NCBI GenBank assembly: GCA_012064385.1
Contig: QRDG01000140.1
Location: 2,079,849-2,143,848 of the forward strand
Reading direction: 5' to 3'
DNA length: 64,000 bases
Source of the DNA: Puccinellia tenuiflora
Lineage: Eukaryota; Streptophyta; Magnoliopsida; Poales; Poaceae
Part shown: one piece after another, positions 23,934-35,238 of the stretch
How positions within the stretch are numbered: the first letter of the stretch is position 1
Layout: each line of letters opens with the position of its first letter
Notes under the pieces: model-generated
Database searches by the model: none
What the model saw: only the letters and a program-made list of their open reading frames with translations
What the model was told of the DNA's origin: nothing
Made by a program: the position numbers and the translations under genes

Positions 23934-24608
23934 ATGGCACAACATCCTCCGCTCTACCAAAACGAAGCCACTCCATGGGACCAGTGGACACCCGTTGATC
24001 GGCAGAAATCCCATACAACTAAAGATCTGCCCAAGAAAAGTAGTGGGCACCTCACCGGAGTTAGAGGGCCGGACGCCAATGTGATAGACAAACGCAGGTG
24101 CTACATCTGTAAGGAAACCGGTCATCCGTGCAGGGAGTGCCCCCTTCGGTACCCCGGTAGGAGAGGAGCACCACGAGGAAAGGGGTGCAGTCAGTGCGGA
24201 AGGGGTGGACATCAGGCGAGTCAATGCCACGGCAGTTGCCCGCACTGTTTCAACGAGCATCCACTTGGCGGTTGCCCAACCGTTAGTGCCACTTGCTACC
24301 TATGCGAAGGGAATGATCATCCTCCAGCTGAGTGTCCTATGGAAGTCGTAGTAGATGCATTAAAGGATGCCCGTGATAAAATCGCTCAGGACGCCATCCA
24401 CGCCCCGAGGAAGAAGCGCCAGAGGGTAGACAACCCCGGGAGACACGCCTGCTACACCTGTGGCCAGATGGGTCACTACTGCTGGGAGTGCCCCAACGCC
24501 TCTGCTGACGAAGCTAAAGAGGACCCCAGCGTCCTTATGGGTGAGCTATGCATCAACAACCCTCTTGCTACAGTTTTGTCAGTTCTGGAGCTTGACGCTA
24601 TAGCCTAG
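23934..24608 (+). CDS. Protein with five CCHC-type zinc knuckles and a nuclear-localisation-like motif
   Basis: 224 residues; the start ATGG is in a fair context. Four knuckles have the canonical C-x2-C-x4-H-x4-C spacing: residues 56-69 (CYICKETGHPCREC), 85-98, 121-134 and 173-186. A fifth at 102-114 (CPHCFNEHPLGGC) has x3 in place of x4 before His. PRKKRQRV at 158-165 resembles a nuclear localisation signal. Such arrays bind single-stranded RNA or DNA in CNBP-like proteins; a Gypsy gag normally has one knuckle after a capsid domain. No capsid domain precedes it here. It could be a remnant gag C-terminus expanded by duplication, or a captured host zinc-knuckle gene. The ORF is intact in a recent element, which suggests it matters. 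Its function is not established. Confidence 0.8.
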   Translation: MAQHPPLYQNEATPWDQWTPVDRQKSHTTKDLPKKSSGHLTGVRGPDANVIDKRRCYICKETGHPCRECPLRYPGRRGAPRGKGCSQCGRGGHQASQCHGSCPHCFNEHPLGGCPTVSATCYLCEGNDHPPAECPMEVVVDALKDARDKIAQDAIHAPRKKRQRVDNPGRHACYTCGQMGHYCWECPNASADEAKEDPSVLMGELCINNPLATVLSVLELDAIA

Positions 24609-25549
24609 GTCTTGCAAATCTAGTTACCCTGCATTGCGGCTAACTCCCGCAAACTCCTTCCATACCTGCTAGGCCGAAGTATCTGCACACATATCCAACT
24701 CTGAACCTCAAGCAGAACTGATGCTTGGTGGTTTACCAAGAGCATGAACTAGATCCTTTAGTAAATCCGATGAGTCCGGTGTTGTGGTTCATGCACCTCA
24801 CCGGAAGGTCTTTTGACTAAATCTCCTAGCTCTTTCAAATCAACCGCTATCCATGAGAATCATGGGTAACTGGTTCTAGAAGTTTTTCCCCCTAAGGTCC
24901 GATCTCTATCTTCAAGTACGACTTTCGCTTGAGGATCGAATGAGGGCTTTTCCGAAGCATGTGTGTGATATGTAGAACCTCAAGGAGAACATCACCACGG
25001 AGTTGTTAAATATCTATCGGTCGACCCTTCTGTTTCCTCTATCTTGTGGCAATATCTCGTTATGAGGTTTTACCTCTCTAGCTACTTGTGGATCCAATGC
25101 TATATTCTTCCCACCTCGGTGAAATCAAGGTTTGCCAAATCACACGGACATTGGGTCATTTCATCAGTCACCTTAGGGCCCAATCCTCAATCTTATGGAA
25201 TCTCTTGTGTATCAAAAGTGTGGAGTCCAGAAGACGCCTTCCTCCTCACGGTGCCAAATCTCTACGGTCTACCCAACGGGTGGTTTGAAGTGAAGTCTTG
25301 GTGATCGGTTGTCCTATCCTCAGCTTGACCTTGGTTTGGTCAAGTCGTTCCTTGTTCCTTCAATGGCCTATGGTTTTGGGCAAGTTTCCTCTTAACCGTC
25401 ACCGTAAGCTATCTTCTGTTCTTTCCGCCGCCTCGACATGTCATGCTTACTATCTTAAGTTATGCAACAAGGGAGATCATCGTGGGATCCAGAAGATCAT
25501 TGAAGTTAAGAGTTGTCATGTTTCCCTCCTCTCCCTCTTCCTACTCTAG
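24609..25549 (+). other. 3' part of the core, no supported gene
   Basis: Short frames (25044-25304, 25298-25549) show no domain. The segment may be a decayed pol remnant, but I cannot recognise any reverse transcriptase or integrase motif. Confidence 0.4.
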
Positions 25550-25586
25550 GAATCTCGGGGCGAGATTCTTGTAAGGGGGGTAGAAT
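25550..25586 (+). promoter_or_regulatory. Stem-loop and polypurine tract
   Basis: GAATCTCG-GGG-CGAGATTC (25550-25568) is a perfect 8-bp stem with a 3-nt loop. TTGTAAGGGGGGTAGAAT, the PPT, runs up to the LTR start at 25587. The same stem occurs beside the PPT of the element at 53215-64000. Confidence 0.8.
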
Positions 25587-28500
25587 TGTAACAGCCCAGA
25601 TTTGGTACCCTAAAATATGGGCCAAATTTTCACTTTTTGCTTTGCATTGCATCATGGCATACATATTTAAATTGCTAAATTAAATATTGCAAACAATGGA
25701 AAACATTAAAAGGAAGCAAACACTTCACTTTTTGCTTTGCATTGCATCATGGCATACATATTTAAATTGCTAAATTAAATATTGCAAACAATGGAAAACA
25801 TTAAAAGGAAGCAAACACTTCCTAAAATTCCAAACCAAGTGCAATGGCTCAATCTGGCAAAACCAAATCATTCTGGAATTTCCAAATGGTCCAGGAAGTT
25901 CCAAGAATATATTTTTATAAATATTTGTCAAATGCAATTTCTTGCCAAGCAAAGATTTACATTTGAGAATTAAAAATTGGTTCAAATCATTTCCTATTTT
26001 TGAAACCAAGTTAAACTTTCAAAGTTCCAAATAAAATAATAGGGAGCTTCATTATATTGTTGGGAGCCTCCCTGAATATTTTCACATATTTTAGAAATGT
26101 TTAAATACTCCAAATAAATACATTTTGGCAATTATTGAATTTTGCCTTATTCAAACCCTATGAATAAATGTTGCTCAAAACTTTTAATTTGTCCACACCA
26201 ATTTTTGTGGAGGTGCTAAATGTTATGGGGAGCCTCTGTGAATTTTTCCAGAATTTTTGAAACTGTTTAAATGCCTCAATTAAATACAAAATGCTACTGG
26301 AAATTCTGGAGGAACATAAATGAATAAATCCCTGACAGGGGGGACCCACCAGTCAGCCTCTCTCTCCCTCTCCTTCTTCTTCCTATGGCGACAGTGGAAA
26401 CACTGCCGCCACGAGCACGTCGTCGCCGTGGCCTCCCCTCGCTCCCCCCTGGCGCCATGGCCCCCCTGCGTGGTTAAAGGGGCACCCCGCGCCCCTCTGC
26501 TCTCCCCCCCCCCCTCGTTTGACCCCCTGCACCGAACCCTAACCCTAGATCGACAGGATGCCGCCGCTCGCCGCCGTCGCACGTGCCGTCGTCTCCGGCC
26601 ACCGGAGCCAGAGCTGAAGCCGCCACCCGCTCCGCCTCATTGTCCTATCTCTTCGGCTAGGAGGAATCGGTCCCGGAAGCGCGGGATCGACACCACCGTC
26701 TCCTCCCTCTCCGGCAACGGCCGCACCTAGCCGAGCTCCTCGCCGTCGACTCCGTCCCTCCTCCGCCTCGCCGTCCACGGCATCACCTTGCTGGTGAGCT
26801 CGCCGTCCATTTGGACATCTCCGCCCCTCCCCTCTTTCCCTAGCATGTCGATGCGCCATAGCCTGTCGCCGGCCGCCGCCTGTCGCCGACGTAAACGTCG
26901 CTCCGGCGACCAATAAACGGCGGCACCACCACCATTCGGTCGCCCTCGTCGAGACGCATCCGAAGGACAAAATGCACGCTCCCCGTTCGGCCTCCCTCGC
27001 CGGATCCGTCCGCGGCCGAGCCGCCGGTCGCCGCGCCGCGTCGCGCCGGTCGTGGCTTAGACCAATACGCATGCGTGCCCGGCCCTCACCCCGGCCTGGG
27101 CCGGCACGAGGCCGGCCGCTTCGGCCACACCCCCGGCCAGTTGCCCAGCCTGGGCCGGCTCTGGGCCGGACCACTCGGGTCCCTGCCCGGCCTGCACCCC
27201 GGCCTGGCCGGCTCGAGGCCGGCCTGCCAGGGAAAGTTTTTCCCTTTTTAATTTGTTAATATGAAATTAAAACTTGAATATCTTTTCGTATATGGCTTCA
27301 AAAATTGCAAACTAAATATCAAATTGCTCAGCAAAACAAAACCTATCAGTTGGTAACTTTATCGTGTCCTCTTGAGCAAAATATTTTCCCCGTAATTAGG
27401 AAACCCTAAAAGGGTAAAATTGATGCCTATTTTGAGAAATTCATAACTCATTAAATAATTATCCAAAAATTATGAATTAAAATATCAAAGTGATCAACAT
27501 GTCAAATGCTATCTAACCATGCACTTATCACATCATGATCACAAACTTTTATTTGATGATTATTCATAATTTGATTAAATGAAGTAATTTCAATTATTTA
27601 ATTAATTTGTCAATTATTCATCGGTGCTCCGAAATTTACAAATAAATTACCGAATTGATCGGAATGACGAATCCTATCCATTCTTGTCATGTTCATGCAT
27701 ATTTGAGCCACCTCTATAATAATTTAATATTATATAAAGAATGTGGCCACTAAGATAAATATGGGGTTGGTTCCAAATAATTGCACTAATTATTTGGCTC
27801 CTCATTTAAATTTGCTTTTAATTTATATAATGATATCTTTGCATCAACTTGACATGTCATCATGTGATTGAGCATTGCATCTTGAGTTCATGTGATTTAT
27901 GTGTTCTTTGCCTTTTTCTTTTGGGTATCGATAGATTCCGGAGTCGAGAGTCTCTCTAACTACCCCGACGATCAGTGCTTCACTACCGGGCAGCAAGGCA
28001 AGAGATAACCTAACCTTCTTGGCATCTAGCATCCTATGCTTTTATCAAATTATTTTATCCACCATAATATTGCATGCGGTTCAAATGTCTTTTGGTATAA
28101 TATAGAGAATCCTATGATTGCATGTTTTTCCCCGAGCCAATCACATGTATCCCTACCTATGAACCCTAGGGTTGAAGTGTTGGCCGAGATAAAGTTATAT
28201 TGCTGTACTCATATGCTCAGCTATGATTAGACATGCTTAATAGATGCTTTATGTCCGTTATTAATTCCATAATTGTTGTTATTGATGGAATATTTCGGTC
28301 ATGGTGGATAATGGAGATGCTTAATTAAAATGCTAAGAAGGCTTGGATGAGTTGCCCTCGGGGAGGGTGGTTTGCCTCATTCTTGCCGCCTAGGTTGAAC
28401 GTGCTTTTAGCTGGAACCAAGAAAACGAGCGTGCTCCCGGAGGTGGGGGCATATGGAACCCCCTTTGACCGAGTAAGTTGTGCGGGCGTATCCAAGGGTC

Positions 28501-29556
28501 CTCTAGTTCGGTTTTCCATTTGCGTGTGAGTATGTGGGTGGAAGAAGAACGATGTGCACGGTGGTGTTAGGGCGTGGCGATGGGGCGGGGTGCTGAAATA
28601 TGCACTGAACCTGTCCTGTGGCCACCGATGACTCTTGGATAGTCTCATGCAATGTAAAGGTCTAACCGCGCCCACTCGCCGGCCTTCCCCGGAAGAGGGC
28701 CAACTAGGTGAGCCGGACGGTACCGATGGGTAAATTAGTACACCCCTGCAGGGTAAATCTTTTCGAAAAGCCGTGTCCACGGTTATGGACAAACTCTTGG
28801 GAAAGGCGCATTAGCTCATAGATAACGTTAACCTAATTGATATGGCAGCTAAAGGTTGCATAACAAACTTGTGATAAAGGTTCATTTCCTCGAGGGGGAG
28901 TCGAGGGAGTGCCTTTGTGTGAGATGAGTGGTGATGGTTATGAGTAGGTTCGTCGAGAACCGAAGATGACAAATGTTTACTCTCTTACCCCGTTTATAAA
29001 AATATTCTGAGTAGACGAATGCCTTGTGTCATTTATGTTTCGGTTTATGAAAATTAGCTTTATGCAAAAGGACTACATATAAAGCTTTAGAGCCTCCGTC
29101 AGTCATTGGGCCTATATCGCCCTACTAAACTTGCGAGTACATCGTACTCAGTCTCTCTTTGCTGCCTTTATGTATTTGTATTTCAGAGGAGGACGACACC
29201 GAGCGACTAGGTGGTTTCTTCGTGGACGTCGACTACTAGTTTGGGGTTCCCAGGTGGCAGCTTGGGACCGTGGAACAAGCTGGCTTGGGTGATGTTTACT
29301 GTAGGCCTCTTAGGCCATATTTTGCTTCTTGTTGTTAGACAACACTACCCGCTTCCGTTTGTTGAATTGTAGGATCTATGATCCTTTTGCCTTGTGATAT
29401 TTGTATTCTTCTCGTTATATGAGTTGCTATACTTTTGTGTCGTAGAGTCATGCTTTGTGCCAGTTCTGTTCCACAAGTCTCGATCTTTGTCTTATGCATT
29501 GATGGTTGTGTCGAATTCATAGCCTCTCTGTATAACTCCGGGGTCGGGGCGTTACA
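25587..29556 (+). repeat. 3' LTR of the zinc-knuckle element
   Basis: 3970 bp, nearly identical to 19393-23363. It ends GGGGCGTTACA and is followed by the TSD ATGTG. Confidence 0.9.
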
Positions 29557-29561
29557 ATGTG

Positions 29562-32500
29562 TGTGTATTATAAATCCAAAATGAGAAGTGCATGTTTGTA
29601 TTAAATAAAAATTAATAAGTAGATGTGGCTTCTGGGTTGGTCAAATCATTAAATCTATAAAAAGATGAAATGAAAGTAAAAAGTTTTCATTCGAGTAACT
29701 ACTGCCCATAAATTTACGTGTTCCATGAATTTTTAGTTATTATCTTATCTACAATGCTATCATGACCCAAGCTCTCGTACCGAAAGAACATAGAGGGACC
29801 ATGTAAACTGGAGCTTAGATAAAATTACCACTATGACTGATTCCACTAAATTACGAACCATGGAATATAGGATAGCATATCATGCATCCTTTCAATACAC
29901 AAGCTTTTACGTGGAAGGGGCAGACTAAAAACAAAGAGATACACATCATGCATCATACTTTTATTTTCTAACCGTAGCAAAATTTGGATCAAGAATTCAA
30001 GATAATACACCTAGAGGGCAATTACGTAGTACCGCTTCCCATTTAACTTCATGTTTTGTTAGGCCCTTTGTTTGATCGAATTGAGGTTCTACATAATTTT
30101 TTCATCCAAATCTGTAGTTTAAAATAACAAAGTAAATGGTACAATAAAACGCTGATATGGTAAAGCAGAGCCAACTGGACATACTGGTTGTCATATATGG
30201 ACTTCTTTGGTGTATGCAATTAACAATGGTAGTGTGGTATGGGGCTCACCTTTTGGACCTCCACAATGTATATACGGTTGGATAATACATTAGACCTCCG
30301 CAAGGGCATGCCATGTCTTGTATATCTACAATTAACAAATTTAGTGGTACATGAGAAATCAAATAAACATAAATCAATTTGGTTAAGCTAGTTTGACATG
30401 CAATCCAATCTTTCTGAATGGTGAAAATAAGTAAAGTATAAATGGGTCGATGCAAAAATCTAAAAGCTCATTCTCTAAGTAAATAGAAAAAATATTGTGA
30501 GGGTGCTTAGTGAAATTTGAGAAAAATGTTCCAGTCGAAATATAATGGTGTCTTAAGCGAGATTTGATCAGTGATATCACAACCAAAAGAGTGGTGAAAA
30601 ATTGCGGGGAAGGTAGTGGAATGTTTGTCAAACAGAAGATATCAACTAAGATGTATAAATATACAGATCAAGGAAACAACTATATATCTGTAAAGATGAT
30701 GACCTGCAAATGAAAAATCGATCAACAAAACCGTAGATAGGTGCATCTCCTTGAGCGCTACAACAACTTTTAGAAAGTATCAAACATATGTCTCTAGGCT
30801 TCTTGTACGATTTAAAAATTACAAAAGACATAAATGTATTAATAACCAAAGAAAATTTCTCACCATACCACTCGTTGCTTCCATGTTTCTGCCAAAACAG
30901 TGGACGAAAATATAATTTAACTCCTATGTAGATGTTTGATCCTAAACTGGAAATGTCCTGCATGAAGAACAACATAAGGTTACAACATCCTCCAATATTC
31001 TCAAGAAAATCTGGAACCTCACAGCAAATCGCGTAAAGGAGAATGGAGTATGTCACTCTTTTTTCTGTATATCAAAGTAAGAAGATGTAGTACAACACAC
31101 CTAGCTATTCTTGACGATGATGTAGGTTAAGACAAAATTGATTAAAATATTAGCTAGCATAGAGTCTATCTTCATAGTTTGTACGCCAAAGTAAAAAATC
31201 ATATGCCATATCCATTGTCCAGTAGTGTGCAAATTTTCAGGAGTTGTCCCTAGTATGATATGACCTATGAATTTAAAAGGCTAGCTGATCTCAAATTATA
31301 TTGTCATGACATTACATGTCAGGAACCTCGCGCGTCGGCTGTCATACTTGTTTTACTGAATCTTGAGTGTTCATTACTGATGCTCTTGAATCCAACAGGA
31401 TATTCACGTCATTATGGACCTCCAAACTGTGAAGTCGCAAAGATGATCAACTTTTAAGCGAACCATTACGAAAGCTATTAATATTTCTTCGATCTACATT
31501 CGAAATAAATAAATGATCAACTGAAATATGTATCAGTACATGGTACCAACAATTTATAAATGTATGCATTCACATGGGATTGAGATTGATCTTCGGTAAT
31601 TATTTAGTCCACGGCACCGCAATATTAATTAATCATCAACTAATTAAGCACACATCTCATGTAACCAACTCACGTGCACATGAGTACATGACCCGCTCTG
31701 AGGACTCCATACAACTACAGCGAGCTTATCAGCATGCAACAGATTCTTATAGCATCGGGTTTGCTGTATAATTGTGCTGGATGAGCACATCCTACATATG
31801 GCATATAAAACCTTAAACCTATGTACAACGATAATTACCTTTTGGCCGGGCGTATGCCGATCTTTCAATTTTCACCCGAGAGTTCGATTCCTGTCTCGGT
31901 AGATGCTGGATGACGACTCCTCCGGCCGCCTATAGCTTCGTAATAGAAATCATAGTGCAGTTAATTTCATCAGTGTTAACACGTAATGAGGAAGTTTTCT
32001 ATCTTCGAGATCCAGGGTAATACCCCCACACATACGTATCTCTCTTTAATTTCTTCAGAGGTAGTTAGCACATAATAAGAAAGTTTATTATCTTGGCAGC
32101 TCCAATCAGAGTAACAACAACATACGTCTATCAAGAGGTCTTGTCTAGAATATGTGCAAGGCTTTGCATGCCGCATGTTAGTTTGGATTGGTAAGCTTAG
32201 CAGATCAACCTGAACGAAAGGGGTAATTCAATCAAAATAAACATCTCGGCAAGAAAATTTTAGGTAGCTACAAGAGCATCAATACTTCAGCCACGGATCA
32301 ACCTTTCTGTTTGCCCGCTTTCTCGTCTCAGGCTCTTACTCTTTTGTTACCATGTACTCTCTCCGTTCCATATTACTTGACTTCTAAATGGATGCCCCTA
32401 GATTCATTTTGTGTCTAGATACATCCATTTTAAAGTCAAGTAATATGGAACAGAGGGAGTAGCATAGAAGAGGCATTGTGCTGCCAGCTGCACCGAGAAG

Positions 32501-33088
32501 GAAAAATTCTCGTCAGTGAATAAACATGTGATTCAATTAGTTCGCCATTGCATATGAAGTTGTTTGCATGCATGCTCTCAGTAATAGTAATGAAACATAG
32601 CTGTGTGCGGATGGAGCAGCTATAATTACTATATAGTCGGAGTATCTCGGTAATCTGGCATCTGTTTGATGCTTCGCATCACTGCCGATGTTGCCGTGCG
32701 TACCTTACCTGGGACGTAGGAGCTGACTGGGAGGCGCCTCTTCATCAGATTGCATGCATGCCTCGATCGATGACCACGGAGGGCATGTCGAGACTTGAAG
32801 ATGGCTCGCCGGCGGCGCTAGGGCATCGTAACACGATCCGTCGAGGACTAAACGATGTATCTGATGGCAACGCTGTGGAGAAAAGGAAAAAAAGGTAATC
32901 GTCCGTGAGGGGGCACGTATTATTGTGTAATGGCAGTGGTGTGTAATTTTTTGCTTAAGTCTAATCTAATGGCTATAGATTTCTGAGGTCTCAAATAGAT
33001 GGTCAGATGTTTCTGATTATGGTGGGATTTTCTAGCATAGTTCTCTTTTTTCTGGTGACCCCATCATGTACCTTTAGTATATAATAGA
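29562..33088 (-). other. Helitron arm, 5' side
   Basis: 3.5 kb, mostly AT-rich. The minus-strand ORF 30646-31056 (136 residues, Cys-rich start) has no recognised domain. A possible splice acceptor, TTCATTTGCAG on the minus strand near 30702, hints at a captured gene fragment. A GC-richer stretch lies at about 32640-32960. No RepHel motif is seen. Confidence 0.4.
32357..32459. mobile_element. Stowaway-type MITE (Tc1/Mariner)
   Basis: 103 bp with terminal inverted repeats CTCTCTCCGTTCCATATTAC and the complementary right end, and TA duplications at 32355-32356 and 32460-32461. The CTCCCTCCGTTCC-type terminus is characteristic of Triticeae Stowaways. Confidence 0.9.
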
Positions 33089-34472
33089 TATCATTATCAC
33101 ACCTTGTGCTTGACAACCACTTGGTGATGTTAAGGGCACAAAGCAATCTACTTTGTTTGCAGGAAATCTAGAGAAGGACAAGGAGATAAAATCCCCACTA
33201 CTGATTCCCCGAGAGTTCGATATTAAACCCTCGAGTCACCCTCGTGGGGAAAAAACTTCCACTTCTACATACTCTGCACTTGGAGGCTCAACCTATACCA
33301 TATATTATTTTCCTTTCAGGGTATCAAGAGTGCTTGTTTGCGTAGTTGAGGGAGAAACACTCTCATCAATTCCGTCATCAATGGGCATTATGTCAAAATA
33401 CATAGACCGTCATCCAACTGCATCTATGACTAATAATCCACTTTTGGGATCGCTATCCAGCATGTTACCCAAAAGTATTAAGTTGCAAGCAACAGATCAT
33501 CGCAATAAGCAAAGTGCATAATGTAAGCAATGTAGATAACACAAAGAAATCACACTGTTGTTTTCTCCCTAGTGGCAACAGCACATCTCTAGCCTTAATC
33601 GTTCCTGTCACCGAACTCAGACAAAGAGAGGCATGAACCCACTATCTAGCATAAATACTCCCTCATACAACACTAACAATTACTCGGCCAAAGCAACCAC
33701 TAGCATCGGAGAGCATGCAAGATCATAGATGAAACACATAACTGAACAAAATTAATGACTTTCACAATTCATTGGATCCATGCAAACACAATCATGTAGC
33801 AGTTACAAATAGATGATCTTGATCATGCTAGGCAGCTCACAAGATCTAAACAATGGAGTACAAGGAGGAGAGACAACCATCTAGCTACTGCTATGGACCC
33901 GTAGTCCCGTGGTGGACTACTCACGCATCACTCCGGAGGCAGGCATGGTGGTGTAGATGCCTCCAGCATCGATTCCCCTCTCCGGCAGGGTGCCGGGAAG
34001 AGCTTCTGAACCTTCCCGAACTAGGGTTTGAGATGGCGGCGGCCTCGGACGTGTTATGGAGATTATGATTGCGCCTCCTCTGTTTTTAGGTCAGAGGAGA
34101 ATTTATAAGTGAAGGGGTGACGCGAGGCGATGGACAGGGGCCCTAGGTAGGCCCCACATGTGGCCAAGGGGGGCGTGGCCAGGTGGCGTTTGGAGCCCCT
34201 GTGCCTCCCCTCCGGCTATCCTTCAGGTTCCGTCTTCGTTTCATATTGGAAATAATTCCCGTAAATTATGAGAGCAATCCGAGAAACTTCCTAGAACAAC
34301 TTTTCTGAAACAAAAAGACAGCAGAAAACAGGAACTAGCACTGGGCATCTTGTTAATAGGTTAGTTCTATAAATCATGCGAAAATGATATAAAAACATTG
34401 TAAAAACATGTGGCACTGATATATAATCAAGCATGCAACATCAAAAATTATAGATATGTCGGAGACGTATCA

Positions 34473-34745
34473 TGGACTTCCACGTAGACGTAGTGCTCGA
34501 GGTCATCGCGGTCGGCGTCACCGGAGTCATTGTAGCCGAGGGAGGCGTGGTCGTAGCCGTTGCTGGCATCGAAGGTCGAGGGAGCCAAGCACGCGAAGAC
34601 TCGGCCGGGTACTCCTTGGCGGCGACAGCAACGTAGACGGGGAAGTCGCTGAAGGAAATTACGACGCCGCCATCGGTGAATCCCACGTCCGCGAAGCACA
34701 CGGTGTTGTTGTTGGGGATATGCCGAACAGGTATCATCACGGAAG
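34473..34745 (-). pseudogene. GC-rich gene-like fragment of unknown origin
   Basis: On the minus strand one frame reads VRHIPNNNTVCFADVGF and then FPVYVAVAAKEYPAESSRAW. After a frame change it reads STFDASNGYDHASLGY and LEHYVYVEV. The amino-acid composition looks like real coding sequence, but I recognise no family. It is bounded by the Athila-type LTR end (34472) and the next LTR (34746). It could be a captured host exon or part of an older transposon. Confidence 0.35.
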
Positions 34746-35213
34746 TGACTAAAAGCCAGCGTACCAGTGTGGCCCATAGTGGTGGTAAGCCGAATCCGGC
34801 TTACCGGGCGGCCCGGTAAGATGAAGCGTAGGAGGCCCATCCGGCTAAGGGAAGGTTCCAGAAGGTGGCATGCATTGTAGTCGACTTAGCTCCCAAGGCA
34901 AGGCCCAAGCCGGATTAGAATAGAACTCTGTAACTTAGTCGGTTAGGTTTCTTCCTGCAAACCCTAGGTCCGGACGCCTTTATAAGCCGGCCTAAGGGAC
35001 GCCTCAGGGCACGCTCTAACTTTCATTATAATCGGCTCATATTGCCTTATAGTGAATTATAGCAGCATGTAGGTTTTCGCCATCGTTGCGAGATCCGAAG
35101 CTGGGTAAACTCGTGCTCATCCCGTCACCGGAATTACCTACATCTCCTACACCCACCTCTCTACCTAGCCGGATGGCACTCCTGTCTAGGCTAGATTCGA
35201 CAATACCATGTCA
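34746..35213 (+). repeat. 5' LTR of the truncated Gypsy
   Basis: TGACTAAAAGCC to ACCATGTCA. It includes CTTTATAAGCC near 34978 as a likely TATA box, and the PBS follows at once. Confidence 0.7.
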
Positions 35214-35238
35214 GTTGGCGCCCACCGTGGGGCAAGAG

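Larger units (their letters stand above)
19393..29556 (+). mobile_element. Young large-LTR non-autonomous retrotransposon encoding a five-zinc-knuckle protein
   Basis: LTRs of 3971 bp (19393-23363) and 3970 bp (25587-29556) have TGTAAC/GTTACA termini. The TSD ATGTG is at 19388-19392 and 29557-29561. A tRNA-Met PBS follows the left LTR and a PPT precedes the right one. The core is only 2.2 kb with one supported gene (23934-24608) and no capsid, protease or pol. LTRs this large around a small core fit a LARD-like class. I counted about 17-20 differences between the LTRs (about 0.45%), so the insertion is recent, likely well under 0.5 million years at usual grass rates. It probably uses Tekay-like chromovirus enzymes, judging by the PBS and PPT context. 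Confidence 0.9.
18119..33088 (-). mobile_element. Helitron (non-autonomous), about 4.8 kb of its own sequence plus nested elements
   Basis: Read on the minus strand, the 5' end is A|TCTATTATATACTAAAGG at 33088. The 3' end is CTAG|T at 18119, preceded by a GC-rich hairpin. Insertion lies between host A and T with no TSD, as Helitrons do. The solo LTR sequence continues directly across the two ends (18118 to 33089). No RepHel (Rep nuclease/helicase) frame is visible, so it is non-autonomous. It carries the large LTR element at 19393-29556 and a Stowaway MITE at 32357-32459. The remaining arms contain small ORFs without known domains. Confidence 0.7.
16634..33380 (+). mobile_element. Solo LTR of a second Gypsy family, split by a Helitron
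   Basis: The LTR starts TGATGCATG at 16634 and ends CCGTCATCA at 33380, with TGATG/CATCA termini. The TSD is ATGGT (16629-16633) and ATGGG (33381-33385), one mismatch. Without the Helitron it is about 1.78 kb. A TATATAAA box is at 17042 and a (CT)n run near 17253. No PBS or core follows. It was inserted in the 5' LTR of the base Athila-type element. Confidence 0.75.
1..34472 (-). mobile_element. Athila-lineage Gypsy LTR retrotransposon, broken, base layer of the left half
   Basis: The element is read from right to left. Its 5' LTR starts at 34472 (TGATACGTCTCC on the minus strand) and ends near 16159. The PBS is at 16128-16145, a frameshifted gag-protease is at 13888-15934, and non-coding 3' sequence continues through 13270 to position 1 and beyond. 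It is interrupted by two solo LTRs (1107-11992 and 16634-33380) and a MITE-like insert (13275-13745). No reverse transcriptase or integrase reading frame lies between the protease and the 3' non-coding part, so pol is deleted or the copy belongs to a gag-only subfamily. A possible TSD, TGGAC, follows at 34473-34477; its partner lies outside the window. The text resembles the Triticeae Sabrina/WHAM group (recognition only). Confidence 0.75.
16159..34472 (-). repeat. 5' LTR of the Athila-type element, split in two
   Basis: The LTR parts are 16159-16628 and 33381-34472, about 1.6 kb together. Terminal bases are TGAT and ATCA. The parts were separated by the solo LTR 16634-33380. Rejoined, the break aligns with the homologous stretch of the solo LTR near 11490-11515. 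Confidence 0.75.

Noticed and set aside
31860..31900. tRNA-like B-box (AGTTCGATTCC) with flanking CCGAGA/TCTCGG
   Set aside because: No A-box or cloverleaf fits and no SINE tail follows; not enough for a tRNA or SINE call.
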